Below are positions 35,549-46,600 of a DNA stretch of 64,000 bases, piece after piece (position 1 is the stretch's first letter; every line of letters begins with the position of its first letter). Position numbers and translations under genes: made by a program. The notes beneath the pieces were generated by a model. That model was not told the DNA's origin. It did not search any database and saw only the letters and a program-made list of their open reading frames with translations. The DNA is taken from positions 806,001 to 870,000 of the forward strand of contig OY781093.1 in NCBI GenBank assembly GCA_963676355.1, in the 5' to 3' direction. This DNA comes from JAGLOK01 sp963676355. Lineage in GTDB: Bacteria > Bacillota > Clostridia > Christensenellales > UMGS416.

Positions 35549-37021
35549 ATGAACCTCATGATTGTCGATGATGAAAGGCTTACACGCGAAACTCTAGCTA
35601 CCTTAATTGACTGGCAGAAGTTGGGGATAAGCGAAGTTGAATTGGCTAGTGATGGAATGGAAGCTATAGAGAAATCAAAAAGTATACGTCCGGATATTTT
35701 GATTACTGACGTTCGCATGCCAATTAAAGACGGAATGAAACTTGCCGAAGAGTTTGTATGTTTATATCCTGAATGTAAAATTTTATTTATTAGTGGATAT
35801 AGTGATAAGGACTATCTTTTCAATGCGATTAAACTGAGAGCGAATGCTTATATTGAAAAACCAATTGATCCTGATCAGGTCGTCAATGCTGTGGAAATAG
35901 CAATAGCCGAGATAAAAAAGGATAGAGAAAACAAAGCTCTTGACATAGAAAGACAGGAAATGATCCGGCAGGACTTTATTAGAAAGCTTTTGTCAGGAGA
36001 TATTTTTCTGTCAAAAAAGATTGCTCTGAAAGCAGGATTTAGCTATGAAAACAAAAAATGGTATGCTGAAACGACATATTTAGCTGATGATAACGATTCG
36101 TCAGCACTTTTGGAAGCACTTAATGAATATAAGACATTATCGGATGTATATGTATGCAAAGCGGGGAGGTTTATCCACATTATTACAACAAATATGATGA
36201 TTGGGCTGCAAAAGATCCTTCCAAATGTTGCAAACAATATAAATATGGAGTTATACGTTGGCACAGCTTCTGGAATGGGTGGGATAGAAATAGGGAACAA
36301 AGCTTTAAACGAATCTGTAGAAGCTGCGAAAAATGCATACTACTTCGCGAAAAAAACGGTTGATTTTGAAAGTATCCTTGATAATGAAAGTCTAAAGTAC
36401 TGTGAATTTGAAACTCCTGATTCGCTTTTTACCTCGCCAAAGGATACCAAACTTATGATAACTGCTATATGTAACAAGCTTATAGATTGTGAGGGAATGT
36501 CTAGGTCATTTGCTAAGGATACAATATTTAAAATATGTTCAAATATAGTTTCTGAAGCAAAATTATATAACATACCATATACTCCTTTGAGCAGAGAGCC
36601 GCAAGCTCTTTGGAAATGGTTAAATCAATGGGATACTATTTCCGATTTACGAGAAGCTCTTATTGATGCATTTGATTTGATTGTTGTTAAAACAGATAAA
36701 AGTACCCATGTTAGAAGAGCTATAGAGTTTATTGAGCAAAGAATCGGAGACTGTAATTTATCAATATCCATGGTGGCGGCTCATTTAGGATTGAATCAAT
36801 CATATTTTTGTACACTTTTCAGAAAAGAGATGAAAAAAACCGTCGGAAAATATATTACCGGCAGAAGAATGCTAAAAGCAAAGTCATTTCTTTCAGAAAG
36901 CAATACGCACATAAAAGATGTCGCGTGGCTTGTCGGATATGTGGATGTTGCATGGTTTATAAAAAGGTTCAAGCAGACATATAATATGACTCCCAGTGAA
37001 TTTAAGGATAGATGTGGATGA
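35549..37021 (+). CDS. Response regulator, YesN type (AraC output domain)
   Basis: Receiver domain with phospho-accepting Asp54 in ILITDVRMP and a conserved late Lys in AYIEKPIDP. A middle region of about 250 residues follows, then two AraC-type helix-turn-helix motifs at the C-terminus (LSISMVAAHLGLNQSYFCTL and IKDVAWLVGYVDVAWF). GAGAGGGG precedes the ATG. The gene order is regulator first, kinase second, with a 4-base ATGA overlap. It follows the importer D operon and probably controls it, perhaps through the repeats at 31645-31683. Confidence 0.88.
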   Translation: MNLMIVDDERLTRETLATLIDWQKLGISEVELASDGMEAIEKSKSIRPDILITDVRMPIKDGMKLAEEFVCLYPECKILFISGYSDKDYLFNAIKLRANAYIEKPIDPDQVVNAVEIAIAEIKKDRENKALDIERQEMIRQDFIRKLLSGDIFLSKKIALKAGFSYENKKWYAETTYLADDNDSSALLEALNEYKTLSDVYVCKAGRFIHIITTNMMIGLQKILPNVANNINMELYVGTASGMGGIEIGNKALNESVEAAKNAYYFAKKTVDFESILDNESLKYCEFETPDSLFTSPKDTKLMITAICNKLIDCEGMSRSFAKDTIFKICSNIVSEAKLYNIPYTPLSREPQALWKWLNQWDTISDLREALIDAFDLIVVKTDKSTHVRRAIEFIEQRIGDCNLSISMVAAHLGLNQSYFCTLFRKEMKKTVGKYITGRRMLKAKSFLSESNTHIKDVAWLVGYVDVAWFIKRFKQTYNMTPSEFKDRCG

Positions 37022-38793
37022 TTTCAAAGATTAAAGATATTATCCATAATACAAGCATAAGCAAAAAACTTTTATTGGCTAACCTTTTTGTTATTGTGTT
37101 GCCGCTGTCGCTATTGTATGTTTTCATTTCATTCAGGTTGATTCAAATGTCATCAAAACAGTATATTGAAACAACAAGCAATACTGTTATGCAGACTGTC
37201 AGTTACCTGTCATATAAATTAAGCGGAGCAGAAAACATTGCAGATGCAACATTTTATGACCCTGAAAAATATAGGCTGATATCTCAGGATCCTAACTTAT
37301 ATTCATTACCAGACCAGGTTTATGACTCATGGCGTCTATCAAATTATTTTGATTCGCTTATAATAATTGATGAAACTATTCATATTCATTTGTATGTAAA
37401 TGATGATTATTATTATGCTAATGAGGAAGTAATTTTTCATCCATACTCTCGGGTATCGGATAGTGAATGGCTTAATTCGCTTGTCAATGAGGGCAAAGAA
37501 TCAATTTGGATAAACGGAGACCAGATAGATTCTTCTGAATTGAACCAATATAACCAGACAGACACTTTGTCTGTTGTAAGAAGAGTAATAGACCAAAACG
37601 ATTATACAAAAACAGTTGCAGTAATACGGGTTGATCTGCCAATGGACAATATCAAGCAGATAATGCAAGGGGCTCTGTCGGCGGAAGGGAGCCATGTGTG
37701 GCTTGCTGACTTAGACGGCAATATTTTAGTATCCGGATATTATAATGCTTTTGAAGTGCCTGATGCAGATGATATTAAATCTTTTATTAAAAACGAAAAT
37801 TGGGAATCTACAATTATTGACAATCAGAATTATTTGCTTTCCACTATACCGATTGAAGAAACCGGATTATATTTGATTGCGGCTTTTCCACAATCGGTGC
37901 CAAGGCATCAGTCGGACTATATACGACTTCAGTTTTTCTTTATTGTAATGATTGTAATGCTCGCTGCTGTTTTGATGTCATGGAGATTTACAAAGACAAT
38001 ATCATCAAGGCTAAATGGAATTATGATGCGGATGAGGCTTGTAAGAAAAGGCGATATGGAACCTATTAAAGAGCAACAGCACAACGATGAAATTGGTGAG
38101 TTGGCAAATACATATAATTATATGGTAAAGCAGATAGATAAACTTGCAGCAGAACGCTATGAGCTGGGCAGGGAAGCTCTTCGACATGAAATGAGTGCGC
38201 TTCAAGGACAGATAAAGCCTCACTTTTTATACAATGTTTTAGACCTTATAAACCTGACTGCGCTCAAAGAAGGGCTGTCTGATGTAGCTGTGTTGGTCCG
38301 CATGTTGGCTAAATTCTATAAGATTGGTCTTAATAAGGGAAAGGATACGATTCTTGTAAGGGACGAATTAGAGCATGTTTCAATATATATGGAAATGCAA
38401 AACAGGCGGTTTGATGACAGGATAAAATATTCAATACATGTGGATGAAAAAATACAAGAATCGCATATGCTTAAAATTATCTTTCAGCCGATTGTGGAAA
38501 ATTCTATAATACACGGCATTCTTCCTTTTAAAAATAAACAGGGGTTTATTAAAATCTCGGGAAAATTTCAGTCTGATGATATCATTTTTTCAGTAAGTGA
38601 TAATGGTGCGGGAATAGAACAGGAGAAAATATCTGATATATTGGATAAAGAAGGCTCTGGCTATGGTCTTTACAATATCCATAGAAGGCTTTGCATTTTC
38701 TACGGAGCTGAATACGGCTTGAAAATTAAAAGTGTTAAAGATAAAGGAACTACTGTAATATTTCGGATACCATATAAAAAAGCAGAGTATTAG
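37018..38793 (+). CDS. Sensor histidine kinase, YesM type
   Basis: Membrane kinase with helix 1 (about residues 17-40), an extracellular Cache-like sensor of about 250 residues, helix 2 (about 303-323), HAMP, His402 in QIKPHFLYN, N box PIVENSIIHG and G box SDNGAGI. The ATG at 37018 overlaps the TGA of the regulator gene (ATGA) and has AAGGA 9 bases upstream; an in-frame ATG at 37012 is possible but too close to that site. Its partner is the overlapping regulator; by context it senses the substrate of importer D or its loaded binding protein. Confidence 0.88.
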   Translation: MISKIKDIIHNTSISKKLLLANLFVIVLPLSLLYVFISFRLIQMSSKQYIETTSNTVMQTVSYLSYKLSGAENIADATFYDPEKYRLISQDPNLYSLPDQVYDSWRLSNYFDSLIIIDETIHIHLYVNDDYYYANEEVIFHPYSRVSDSEWLNSLVNEGKESIWINGDQIDSSELNQYNQTDTLSVVRRVIDQNDYTKTVAVIRVDLPMDNIKQIMQGALSAEGSHVWLADLDGNILVSGYYNAFEVPDADDIKSFIKNENWESTIIDNQNYLLSTIPIEETGLYLIAAFPQSVPRHQSDYIRLQFFFIVMIVMLAAVLMSWRFTKTISSRLNGIMMRMRLVRKGDMEPIKEQQHNDEIGELANTYNYMVKQIDKLAAERYELGREALRHEMSALQGQIKPHFLYNVLDLINLTALKEGLSDVAVLVRMLAKFYKIGLNKGKDTILVRDELEHVSIYMEMQNRRFDDRIKYSIHVDEKIQESHMLKIIFQPIVENSIIHGILPFKNKQGFIKISGKFQSDDIIFSVSDNGAGIEQEKISDILDKEGSGYGLYNIHRRLCIFYGAEYGLKIKSVKDKGTTVIFRIPYKKAEY

Positions 38794-38966
38794 GGCATGC
38801 GCAGATGCAATTGAAGTAAAGAAGAATAATGCAAAAAAACATTCTTGATTCTTACTAAAGAAACTTATATTAAATGAAATAAAGCTATAATAATTAAGAG
38901 TAAAATGCAAGTATGGTCTACACTCAACAAAACGAATCTGACTAATAGTTCAGAAAATCTGAATTT

Positions 38967-39278
38967 ATGACCAGCTCGATTTCTTTAATCCTTTTTATCA
39001 ATTATATCAGCTTCAATTTTTCGCGTTCAACTCGGAGTTATTTTCGAAGGCAGGTCACGATTGATAATGTAAGCTGTAAAAATGGAATTACAAGTAAGGC
39101 AGTCAAATTGTTTAAACAATATAGGGGTATAAAAAAACTTAACCGTGAAATATTTGGGGCAATGGTTAATAAAATAATTATTGATAATAGCAGAAATATC
39201 ACTATTGTTTTCAAATTTCAAGACGAAATAAAAAATATCAGCCATGTTTTGGAAAAAGGTAGTTTGGCAAAATTGTAA
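38967..39278 (+). pseudogene. Serine-recombinase C-terminal fragment
   Basis: The second half of this 103-codon frame reads KLFKQYRGIKKLNREIFGAM followed by VNKIIIDNSRNITIVFKFQDE. This is the pattern at the extreme C-terminus of large serine recombinases (leucine/isoleucine-rich L-x-R-E-I, then K-I-x-V and IEIxFKFxDE). No catalytic or zinc-ribbon domain precedes it. About 75 bp downstream a frame (39353) reads ILITDLSLSRYQKTGQ, reminiscent of the DLSRLGRDYxKTG helix of the catalytic domain, so a second recombinase scrap may be present in the wrong order. It marks a decayed mobile element. Confidence 0.5.
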
Positions 39279-39465
39279 AAACAGCTTAATATTGGTTTTA
39301 ATCACTAAAAAACCAGATAAATTTATAATAATTATCAGAACAGAGTGAAATTATGATCTTGATTACTGATCTCAGTTTAAGCAGATATCAAAAGACCGGC
39401 CAGTCGTGCAGTACGGGTGAAAAAGATTTTTCTCTAATAACTGAATACATCATGCGCAAGGGAAC

Positions 39466-40335
39466 TCATTTATCAATAAGCCTTGCCTGCACTACAAATC
39501 TTTCTCCCTCGCCATTGTAAAAGCAGGTGGATAGAGTTAGTATAGTATCCTCAGCAGTGGGCATTACGTCGTTTTTATTTTTAGACTTATCTTTGCATTC
39601 CTGTAAAAAAACTTCATAATCCTCAGGTGTGGCGAAATATGTCTCTATATAGTAAAAATCCACATCGGTGGCATAGGCAGAGAAAACTTCCCATTTATAA
39701 TTGCCGTAAATAGTGTTGAACTCAATAATCGGATTGCTCTGGAAAAATTGGTTGCTGTAGTAGTATGTCAGAGTGGCAAACATAGAATCATCTTTCATAT
39801 GATGTCCGTATAAAATGAAGTTATTAGGCTTTTCAACCTCCCGCACATTGTTTCTGAAGTCCATAAATATTGAGCCGCTATCAGAATACTTGCGATAAAA
39901 ATCTTTATCCATGTAATAGTCATTATCATCTGTCTGTACAACTGGATATTGCACGAGGGTATTGGGGATGCTGATATACCCTACAGTATCAGGGTTTTCC
40001 TTTAACATATTAATAAAGCTGGATTGAATGGCAAATGGTTCTGAAGCATTATTAAGTGGTTCAGAGATTTCTGAAGACTGTGAAAGATTTTGAGGGGACG
40101 GTTCTGCCGCTGCAGCAGGAACGGGAGAGGGATAATACGCCGATGTCATATAAGCAGCTGCTATATTTTTTAATCCAAAAAACAATACTATGCAAAGAAC
40201 AACCACTAAAATAGCCAGCGTTAATATTAGTCGATTTCGCTTTTTTTTCGCTTCTCGCGATTCGGAAATGCCATACATATCCATTAGCTTTTCTTGATAA
40301 GACTTCTGCTGGTTTTGCAGTCTTTTAATAGGCAT
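39466..40335 (-). CDS. Class B sortase
   Basis: Membrane-anchored transpeptidase that cuts sorting signals between Thr and Gly or Asn and joins the protein to the cell wall. It has a basic cytoplasmic N-terminus, one helix at about residues 36-54, a Pro/Ala/Ser-rich spacer to about 100, then the catalytic domain. Catalytic residues are His178 in LYGHHM, Cys271 in TLSTCFY and Arg279 in GEGERF. The class B assignment rests on the length, the TLSTC context and the helix between the histidine and cysteine strands. Likely substrates are the two NPQTG proteins encoded at 43595 and 47244. GGAG precedes the ATG. Confidence 0.88.
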   Translation of the reverse strand: MPIKRLQNQQKSYQEKLMDMYGISESREAKKKRNRLILTLAILVVVLCIVLFFGLKNIAAAYMTSAYYPSPVPAAAAEPSPQNLSQSSEISEPLNNASEPFAIQSSFINMLKENPDTVGYISIPNTLVQYPVVQTDDNDYYMDKDFYRKYSDSGSIFMDFRNNVREVEKPNNFILYGHHMKDDSMFATLTYYYSNQFFQSNPIIEFNTIYGNYKWEVFSAYATDVDFYYIETYFATPEDYEVFLQECKDKSKNKNDVMPTAEDTILTLSTCFYNGEGERFVVQARLIDK

Positions 40336-40367
40336 AGAGTCTCCGTAAATTAAGTGATTTTCAAATT

Positions 40368-40395
40368 ATTATATCATATTAAAGAATCATGACAA
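40368..40395 (-). promoter_or_regulatory. Promoter of the sortase gene
   Basis: On the minus strand TTGTCA (40395-40390), a 16-bp spacer and TATAAT (40373-40368) lie about 33 bp before the sortase ATG. Confidence 0.65.
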
Positions 40396-40490
40396 ACTGT
40401 AAATGAAGCGGGAGTGCCAATTGCAAAATGAAAAAATGCAGAAAAATTGAAGGCAGTACGGCGATGCAAATTAACCTTGTATATATTGTA

Positions 40491-40519
40491 TTGAAGCTAT
40501 TTGCAATGCACTGTATAAT
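40491..40519 (+). promoter_or_regulatory. Promoter of the 7TMR-type kinase/BTAD regulator pair
   Basis: TTGAAG (40491-40496), a 17-bp spacer and TATAAT (40514-40519) lie 40 bp before the kinase ATG at 40559. It is divergent to the sortase promoter about 95 bp away. Confidence 0.65.
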
Positions 40520-40558
40520 TAATCACAAGATAATAATGACATGTTTGGATAAGACTTA

Positions 40559-42529
40559 ATGAAAAACTTAAAAATAATTATACTGGCGATTCTTACAGTT
40601 ATAAGTATAGTAATACTCCTGATATACAATACAATTATATCAGATGATTATGTAAAAAAAGGCGCTATTGATCTAGAGAATACGCAGTTGTCTATTGATG
40701 GAGTCGTTTCTTTAGATGGAGAATGGGAATTTTATAGCAACAAACTGCTTTATCCAGATGATTTTGAAAATCAGGACCTGCTTAATTTAGATTATATAAA
40801 GGTGCCTAGTACATGGGGAAATCAGAGTAACGGCGCTAAAATCGCAAAAAGAGGATGCGGTACATATCGTTTAGTTGTGAATAACGTAGTCGCTCAGAAA
40901 CAGTATGGCATTATAAAGAAAAACATACGAATCGCCAGCAGGATTTTTGTTGACGGTAAACTTATTATGGAGGATGGAAACCCCGCTGAAGATGAGATTG
41001 ATGAAATCATGGGGAATTCGCCGCATGTTGTTACTTTCAGCCCGGAAAGCGATATAACCGAGATTGTTATTCAGGTTTCAAACTTCAAATATTACAGCGG
41101 TGGCATTACAGAAACTATTCGTTTTGGATTTGCAGAAGATGTAATAAGAGAGAACATGAGAAATATCATATTCGAATCTATTATATTCGCTGTTGTTATA
41201 GCTATAGGTGTGATGTATGGAATACTGGCGTTTCTTTATCCCTATGCGAAAAAGAAGGACAAGGCATCTCTTCTGCTGCCGTTTGCAGTCATTATGTTTG
41301 CTGTTGTAAATGGTTCATTGAGTGAGAGAATAATAAAGCACATTTTTCCGATGATTACAACACAGGCGCTTATCAGAATAGAATATATGGCAATCGCTTT
41401 GCTAGTTATATCACTATTTTCCGCGATTCATTTTATGGAGAGTAAGCTTTTGCCGCAAAAACTCACCCGCATTGTACAAGGTATCTACGGTGTGCTTCTT
41501 TTGACAGCAATTTTTGCACCGATGAAGTACCCTGTTACATGGACTATATTCACCTATATCATTACGATGATATTGGCTTTTGGTTTTATTTTTGTTCTTA
41601 TAAAGTATCTGGTGAGAGATGAAATTGGGCTGTGTATTGAAGAACACACGTTTATATTGATTTTGCTATACACTATGAATGTCTATAACATAGACGTTTA
41701 TATGTTTACGTTCGGGCATAAAACAGACATGAATATTGCGATGATATCTACGGCGGTATATGGAATTATCTGGCTTGTTTGGATACTCTATCGTTATATC
41801 ATTGAGCATAGAGAAAATGAGAAACTATCGGCGCAGCTTTTAGAAAATCACTATGCAATGGAGCGCACATCACGAAGTGCGAGACGCAGTGAAATGGCAT
41901 TTTTGCAGGCGCAGATTAAACCACACTTCCTGTTTAACTCCCTGAGCAGTGTCTTGAGTTTGCAGCGCACATCTCCCAAACGTGCAGAGAAAATGCTTCA
42001 GAGTCTCTCAGAGTACCTAAAAGACCTATTTGATGTGGATATTTCAGCGGAATATATACATATTGAGAATGAGCTGAACATAGTTAATGCCTATGTTAAC
42101 ATCGAAAAAGAGCGATTTGGAGACAGAATTGATGTTCAGTTTGATATTGACCATGATGCGATAGCCTGCAAGATAATACCGCTATTAATACAGCCGCTGG
42201 TGGAAAATGCGATGAGGCACGGTGCGCTAAAAAGGGAGACAGGCGGGATTGTCAGGCTTTCTATAAAGCGAGCGGACGGTTATATCCTTATTGCTGTTGA
42301 AGATAACGGCCCGGGTTTTTCAAAGCAAGTGATGTCGGCGGTCAAGGGAGTAGATAATCAATCGAATGAACGTAAAGGAATAGGGATAAGCAATATCATA
42401 TATAGGCTGAAGTATTATTATAGCGAGGAGCTGAATATAGAAAATAAGGAACAAAACGGCGTCAGAATTTCATTCCGCGTGCCTGTTTTGGAAGAGGAGA
42501 GAAACTGTGTTAAAGACAGTGATTGTTGA
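40559..42529 (+). CDS. Sensor histidine kinase with 7TMR-DISM-like sensor
   Basis: Sensor kinase with one N-terminal helix (about residues 5-25), an extracellular jelly-roll-like domain (about 40-190, with LDGEWEFY near the start, as in DISM/glycan-binding sensors), seven closely spaced membrane helices (about 200-420), and a LytS/YesM-type kinase core. His456 lies in QIKPHFLFN; the N box is PLVENAMRHG and the G box EDNGPGF. This matches the 7TM receptors with diverse intracellular signalling modules. It overlaps the regulator gene by 23 bases. Its position between the sortase and the sortase substrates suggests control of surface-protein expression; this is inference. Confidence 0.83.
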   Translation: MKNLKIIILAILTVISIVILLIYNTIISDDYVKKGAIDLENTQLSIDGVVSLDGEWEFYSNKLLYPDDFENQDLLNLDYIKVPSTWGNQSNGAKIAKRGCGTYRLVVNNVVAQKQYGIIKKNIRIASRIFVDGKLIMEDGNPAEDEIDEIMGNSPHVVTFSPESDITEIVIQVSNFKYYSGGITETIRFGFAEDVIRENMRNIIFESIIFAVVIAIGVMYGILAFLYPYAKKKDKASLLLPFAVIMFAVVNGSLSERIIKHIFPMITTQALIRIEYMAIALLVISLFSAIHFMESKLLPQKLTRIVQGIYGVLLLTAIFAPMKYPVTWTIFTYIITMILAFGFIFVLIKYLVRDEIGLCIEEHTFILILLYTMNVYNIDVYMFTFGHKTDMNIAMISTAVYGIIWLVWILYRYIIEHRENEKLSAQLLENHYAMERTSRSARRSEMAFLQAQIKPHFLFNSLSSVLSLQRTSPKRAEKMLQSLSEYLKDLFDVDISAEYIHIENELNIVNAYVNIEKERFGDRIDVQFDIDHDAIACKIIPLLIQPLVENAMRHGALKRETGGIVRLSIKRADGYILIAVEDNGPGFSKQVMSAVKGVDNQSNERKGIGISNIIYRLKYYYSEELNIENKEQNGVRISFRVPVLEEERNCVKDSDC

Positions 42530-43454
42530 TGATGAAATTCTTGTTTTAGAGTTGCTCAAAAACATGTTACAGAATGAAGAACAAATTGATATCATCGGTG
42601 AATTTACAAGCCCAAGGAAAGCCTTGAATGACATTCCTGCACTAAAGCCTGACCTAATTTTTTTGGATATTGAGATGCCGGGGGTAAATGGTATTGAGCT
42701 TGCCACACATTTGATGAACAGTATGGAAGATATCAGTATTGTATTTATAACGGCTTATGATCAATATGCTGTACAGGCGTTTAGATTAAATGCAATTCAT
42801 TATATACTTAAGCCGCCAAATCCGGACGAGATAAAACAGGCTATTACCAGAGTTTTATCAGATAAAATGATAAAACCTGTTAAAAGCCTGGACAAGGTTT
42901 GTGTACGAATGCTTGGTGATATACAGATTAATGGACAAGCCAGTGATGCATTAAAATGGCCTACGGCAAAGACAGAGGAGTTGTTTGCAATGTTTTTGCT
43001 AAGCGGTATAAACGGCATTGACAAGTGGACGATTATAGACAGGCTGTGGCCGGACTCGCAAGAAGGGAAAAGTGAGCAGTTATTATACAGTACAGTATAT
43101 CGTCTAAAGAAGGCATTGACGCAATACGGTATTAAAGCAAAAGTTATAAATAAACTTGGCGTATATAAAATGGAAGTAGAAAATATGTGGCTGGACGTTA
43201 ACGAGTTTGAAAATCTTTACAATGAATATAAGAAAACTATGAGTATAGGTGACGATACATATGAGAAGCTTGTTGAACTATATAAGGGGCAGCTTTTTGG
43301 CAGCAGACATTACGAATGGAGCAATCTGTATAAGCATGAACTTTTCAGAAAATTCGATCATTTGCTGGCTGCATATGAAGCGCATTGTAAGAAAAATAAT
43401 AATATAAATCAAGTGAAAGAATTGCAAGCAAGAAGGGGCTTGTTAGAAGAATAA
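42507..43454 (+). CDS. Response regulator with winged-helix/BTAD output domain
   Basis: Receiver domain (about residues 3-125) with Asp54 in IFLDIEMPG and Lys in YILKPPNP. It is followed not by LytTR or AraC but by a SARP-like output: a winged-helix region (about 135-215, with LFAMFLLSGINGIDKWTIID and LLYSTVYRLKKAL) and a bacterial transcriptional activator domain to residue 300 (LDVNEFENLY, LYKGQLFG). Such receiver-BTAD regulators are known in Firmicutes. The GTG start at 42507 has GAGGAGAG upstream and lies inside the kinase gene's 3' end. A terminator follows 12 bp after the stop. Confidence 0.82.
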   Translation: MLKTVIVDDEILVLELLKNMLQNEEQIDIIGEFTSPRKALNDIPALKPDLIFLDIEMPGVNGIELATHLMNSMEDISIVFITAYDQYAVQAFRLNAIHYILKPPNPDEIKQAITRVLSDKMIKPVKSLDKVCVRMLGDIQINGQASDALKWPTAKTEELFAMFLLSGINGIDKWTIIDRLWPDSQEGKSEQLLYSTVYRLKKALTQYGIKAKVINKLGVYKMEVENMWLDVNEFENLYNEYKKTMSIGDDTYEKLVELYKGQLFGSRHYEWSNLYKHELFRKFDHLLAAYEAHCKKNNNINQVKELQARRGLLEE

Positions 43455-43465
43455 ATGACGCGAAG

Positions 43466-43493
43466 AGGCTGCTGTCAAAGGCGGCCTTTTTTT
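43466..43493 (+). terminator. Terminator of the kinase/regulator operon
   Basis: AGGCTGC pairs with GCGGCCT (one G-U) around an 8-base loop and is followed by seven T residues. Its right arm begins the 153-bp repeat shared with 47124. Confidence 0.8.
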
Positions 43494-43627
43494 GTGAGAA
43501 AAATGTAAGAATCGCCTGATATTATTATATTCGTATGGATATATATGAACAGTAGATTATAAATTGTAATTATATTAGGGGGAACTAACTGATTATGTCA
43601 AAACGCGAGACGATTTTTGCTAAGAAA
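43475..43627 (+). repeat. 153-bp direct repeat, copy A (terminator arm, promoter region, 5' coding)
   Basis: Matches 47124-47276 at a constant offset of 3649 with only two differences noticed (C/T near 43513 and G/A near 43538). It covers the terminator's right arm, the whole upstream region of the surface-protein gene, the ribosome site TTAGGGGGAAC and the first 11 codons. It is a natural substrate for recombination between the two surface-protein genes. Confidence 0.95.
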
Positions 43628-46600
43628 ATCTTCAGTATGGCTTTTTTTTCATACGTATTCAAAGGAAAGATTACATTGAAAAATAAGATGATTACCGTTA
43701 TTTTGCTTTCTATGGTAGTATTAGCCGGTATAATTGGAATTACTTCCGTTAATGCCGATAGTATATTATATGAACCCATAAAAATTATAGGTTTTAATGT
43801 TGATATAATTCCGGAGGGCTCAGGTACAGTCGGCTCTCAAACGGATTGTGGGCTGGATGCAACGGGTATCACATACTGTACAGACAATTATGCTATTACT
43901 CATAGTATTTATAACGGAAACAATTTGCCGGATAACGGCAGGGTTGTAAACAATATCAGTGGATCGGTATATGTGGGAGCAACCTATCAATTAAATCCTT
44001 ATAATGATAAAAATGCTCTTCTGCTGTTTTCGCAGGATGCATATGACCGTGATACAGGAACTTTAACAAATCCAAGAGATTTCACTGACATTTTCAGTGG
44101 TGCAAATACATCGGGAACACTGACTTTGGAAACACCCGGAGCGTATGAGAAGTTATTGTTTCTGGCGACAAGCGGAGACGGTGAATCTACTTTCAATGTA
44201 ACGGTTAACTTTACCGATGGTTCATCTACCGCCCCTATAAGCTTTGCTGTCTATGATTGGTGTTTGGGAGTTAGTCCTTATACTTCAGTCAGCGGATTAA
44301 ACGAAGTCCTCCAAAGCGGGACTAGTAGAGGTGCTAATGCAAAGCTTTTTGATTGTTTTATAGATATTTCAGATTACAAGACTAAATTGGTTAAATCAGT
44401 TGACTTTTATTTAACAAGCACAGGAAACGGACTTGCGGCTATTTTCGCATTGTCCGGTAAGTCACCGGCTGATGCTCCGGATGAACCTTCGACTCCGGCA
44501 AGCAACCAAATAGTGGCAACAAGTAATTCTTTTACTACAAAATGGAATGCCGTTACAGATGCAACAAGTTATGCTCTTGATGTGTCAACCGATCCAAATT
44601 TCGGTTCATTCGTAACCGGCTACAACAACCTTGATGTAGGAAATGTCACAGAATATAAAGTAGATCAAAATATTGCAGAAGGTACAACTTATTACTACCG
44701 TGTTCGGGCGATCAAGGGAGGGAGCGCCAGCTTTTCTTCAGATGTGGTGCAAGTATCCACTCCAAACAGTGCGGCTGATCCGGCAAACAATAGTGTAACT
44801 GCAAATCCTACTACAATAGTTTACGGCAGTACATCTACAATTACAGCAATAGGAGATAAGCAAGCGGCAACAGAGGCAGAAAGCGGAGAAACAAAATATA
44901 TACCTACGAATTGGAGCTCCACAGATGGGTCAAGCGGAACCTTTAATGCAGATGGCAATGGAGACTATAAAATAACATATACACCGCTGTCTTCAGGTAC
45001 AAAAACAATAACGGCAACATACCAATTGTACACATCTGATGGCAGCCAATGGTACATTGATGCAGGATCGACTGATACAAAAACAGTTGACGTGCTGGTA
45101 AATGCCCAACAGCTGACGACGCCATCTAATCTGGCATGGGATTCAGTATCTTTTACAAAAGCGACATGGGATGCTGTGGCTAATGCAATAAATTACTCGG
45201 TACAGCTCTTTAAAGATGGGAGCCCGGTATCGGCGTATACTACAAATGCTGTTTATTATGATTTTTCCGGCGATATTACTGCCGATGGAACATATACCTT
45301 CAAAGTAACGGCCAACGGAACAGGGAATTATTCAACCAGTTTGCAGTCGGCTGCAAGCTCAGATCAGGATGTCTGCTCGATAACATGGAATGAGCAAGGC
45401 GGCAGCGGCACAGCAGGGGGAAGCTCATTGCTGCCTGTCGGCAATGTGATAACAATTCCGACCACAGCACCAACACAGGCGGGTCATTCGTTAGGCGGGT
45501 GGTTTACCCAAATGGATGGGTACGGTACACAGATAACAAACGCCAGCACCGCACCCAGCGGAGCGGTTCAGTACTATGCCTATTGGACTGCAGATGCCCT
45601 GATCAGCAGTGTATCAATCAGCGGTACGCCCCAATATGGCGAGGAACTGACAGCGGATATCAGCAATGTTACAAACAATACGGGTACGTTAAGCTATCAG
45701 TGGAAGCGAAATGGCGGCGATATCGGCGGTGCGACGAATCAAACTTATACCATATCAGCTGATGATGTAGGTCAGTCTCTAGCCGTTGTCGTAACCAGTG
45801 ATGTTCAGACGGGATCATTGACTTCATCGGCAGTTACCCCGCAATATGGCGAGTTTACAATCACATATGCGCCCAATGGTGGTACAGGCGGCAATTCGGA
45901 AAATCAATATCCTTTTGTGATTTTTAGCCTTAATAATGGAAGTGGCTTTACGAGGGACAATTATATTATCGATGGCTGGACTATTGAAGGGATAGGCTAT
46001 GAGTTGGGCGGGTTGTACACTATGCCGACACATGATGTAACAGCCAATGCGGTTTGGGTTGCAGATAATGATAATGACGGCGTAAGCGATGATGATGAAG
46101 CGATTGCAGGGACAAGTCCAAACGATCCCGGTGATAAGCCGCAAAAAGGAACTATAAATGTCACTGTTTATCAGCAGGATGGTTCGCCTGCTGCGGGATT
46201 TACATGTGTTCTAAATTCAACACCTGTAGTGTTTACAACTGATGCCAACGGTACGGCAGTATTTTCAAATGTCGACCTTGCTCCGCACACTTTGACACTG
46301 CGCAATGGAAGCGTACAACTGGGTATTTACAGCCTTGATTTTACAAAAGGCTCTGCAAACTCAACTAATATTACAGACAATGCTTCAACCGACAGTGACG
46401 GCAGCGTGAGCAACATCGTAGCAAGTAATTTCCAGAGCCTGAACCTGACGATACAGCGCAATGGAAGTGATTTTTGGCAGATAGGATATGCCAGCAATAC
46501 CCAAAGCCCCAGTACCAGCAGCGCTGTTAACTACGGAAGGGTTGACAACCCTCAGACAGGTGACTATGGCACTGATTTTATCAAGCTATGGATGCTTGTA

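Noticed and set aside
36154..36363. Short plus-strand frame inside the YesN gene
   Set aside because: Out-of-frame shadow of the regulator's middle region.
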